In this document: positions 60,801 to 63,800 of the stretch, piece after piece
How positions within the stretch are numbered: the stretch's first letter is position 1
How the letters are laid out: every line of letters begins with the position of its first letter
Assembly (NCBI GenBank): GCA_964016885.1
Contig: OZ024748.1
Coordinates: 26,295,515 to 26,359,514, forward strand
DNA from: Eledone cirrhosa
Lineage: Eukaryota > Mollusca > Cephalopoda > Octopoda > Eledonidae
Length of the DNA stretch: 64,000 nucleotides
Reading direction: 5' to 3'
Made by a program: the position numbers and the translations under genes
Notes under the pieces: model-generated
The model's input: only the letters and a program-made list of their open reading frames with translations
What the model was told of the DNA's origin: nothing
The model's database searches: none

Positions 60801-63800
60801 AAGTTGCTAGCACAATGCATACATCACCTGAAACAACAGTTGTTTCATCTGCAGAACACACCTCTATAACACCTACAGATGAACTTACTAGTATTGAATA
60901 TAGAACTGAGACATCAACTGAAAAACCACTACCTATAAAGACACCTACAAGCACAGCAGAAAAGATCACTGAAACTATAACAGACACAACAGCAACAACA
61001 TCACAGCTTCCTTTAACAAGTGAAATCCATATAGAAACTCCTAAATCTACTTCTGAACTGCCTCATATAACTGACATTGAAACAAGTACGATGGAAAGAA
61101 CAACACAAATTACAGATATTGAAACTGAACGCACAACTCAGACAGAAATTACACAACAACTAACAACATCTCCTGAAGAAACAACTCTGTCTACTCAGGT
61201 AGAGGACATCGAAAGGGTGACACCAACACAAGTTGCTAGCACAATGCATACATCACCTGAAACAACAGTTGTTTCATCTCCAGAACACACCTCTATAACA
61301 CCTACAGATGAACTTACTAGTATTGAATATAGAACTGAGACATCAACTGAAAAACCACTACCTATCAAGACACCTACAAGCACAGCAGAAAAGATCACTG
61401 AAACTATAACAGACACAACAGCAACAACATCACAGCTTCCTTCAACAAGTGAAATCCATATAGAAACTCCTAAATCTACTTCTGAACTGCCTCATATAAC
61501 TGACATTGAAACAAGTACAATGGAAAGAACAACACAAATTACAGATATTGAAACTGAACGCACAACTCAGACAGAAATTACACCACAACTAACAACATCT
61601 CCTGAAGAAACCACTCTGTCTACTCAGGTAGAGGACATCGAAAAGGTGACACCAACACAAGTTGCTAGCACAATGCATACATCACCTGAAACAACAGTTG
61701 TTTCATCTGCAGAACACACCTCTATAACACCTACAGATGAACTTACTAGTATTGAATATAGAACTGAGACATCAACTGAAAAACCACTACCTATAAAGAC
61801 ACCTACAAGCACAGCAGAAAAGATCACTGAAACTAGAACAGACACAACAGCAACAACATCACAGCTTCCTTTAACAAGTGAAATCCATATAGAAACTCCT
61901 AAATCTACTTCTGAACTGCCTCATATAACTGACATTGAAACAAGTACAGTGGAAAGAACAACACAAATTACAGATATTGAAACTGAACGCACAACTCAGA
62001 CAGAAATTACACCACAACTAACAACATCTCCTGAAGAAACAACTCTGTCTACTCAGGTAGAGGACATCGAAAGGGTGACACCAACACAAGTTGCTAGCAC
62101 AATGCATACATCACCTGAAACAACAGTTGTTTCATCTCCAGAACACACCTCTATAACACCTACAGATGAACTTACTAGTATTGAATATACAACGGTGACA
62201 TCAACTGAAACACCACTACCTATAAAGACACCTACAAGCACAGCTGAAAAGATCACTGAAACTATAACAGACACAACAGCAACAACATCACAGCTTCCTT
62301 CAACAAGTGAAATCCATATAGAAACTCCTAAATCTACTTCTGAACTGCCTCATATAACTGACATTGAAACAAGTACAGTAGAAAGAACAACACAAGTTAC
62401 AGATATTGAAACTGAGCGCACAACTCGGACAGAAATTACATCACAACAAACAACATCTCCTGAAGAAACAACACTGTCTACTCAGGTAGAGGACATCGAA
62501 AGGGTGACACCAACACAAGTTGCTAGCACAATGCATACATCACCTGAAACAACAGTTGTTTCATCTCCAGAACACACCTCTATAACACCTACAGATGAAC
62601 TTACTAGTATTGAATATACAACTGTGACATCAACTGAAACACCACTACCTATAAAGACACCTACAAGCACAGCTGAAAAGATCACTGAAACTATAACAGA
62701 CACAACAGCAACAACATCACAGCTTCCTTCAACAAGTGAAATCCATATAGAAACTCCTAAATCTACTTCTGAACTGCCTCATATAACTGACATTGAAACA
62801 AGTACAGTGGAAAGAACAACACAAGTTACAGATATTGAAACTGAGCGCACAACTCGGACAGAAATTACATCACAACAAACAACATCTCCTGAAGAAACAA
62901 CACTGTCTACTCAGGTAGAGGACATCGTAAAGGTGACACCAACACAAGTTGCTAGCACAATGCATACATCACCTGAAACGACAGTTGTTTCATCTCCAGA
63001 ACACACCTCTATAACACCTACAGATGAACTTACTAGTATTGAATATAGAACTGAGACATCAACTGAAAAACCACTACCTATAAAGACACCTACAAGCACA
63101 GCAGAAAAGATCACTGAAACTAGAACAGACACAACAGCAACAACATCACAGCTTCCTTTAACAAGTGAAATCCATATAGAAACTCCTAAATCTACTTCTG
63201 AACTGCCTCATATAACTGACATTGAAACAAGTACAGTGGAAAGAACAACACAAATTACAGATATTGAAACTGAACGCACAACTCCGACAGAAATTACACA
63301 ACAACTAACAACATCTCCTGAAGAAACAACTCTGTCTACTCAGGTAGAGGACATCGAAAGGGTGACACCAACACAAGTTGCTAGCACAATGCATACATCA
63401 CCTGAAACAACAGTTGTTTCATCTCCAGAACACACCTCTATAACACCTACAGATGAACTTACTAGTATTGAATATACAACTGAGACATCAACTGAAAAAC
63501 CACTACTTATCAAGACACCTACAAGCACAGCAGAAAAGATCACTGAAACTATAACAGACACAACAGCAACAACATCACAGCTTCCTTCAACAAGTGAAAT
63601 CCATATAGAAACTCCTAAATCTACTTCTGAACTGCCTCATATAACTGACATTGAAACAAGTACAATGGAAAGAACAACACAAATTACAGATATTGAAACT
63701 GAACGCACAACTCAGACAGAAATTACACCACAACTAACAACATCTCCTGAAGAAACCACTCTGTCTACTCAGGTAGAGGACATCGAAAAGGTGACACCAA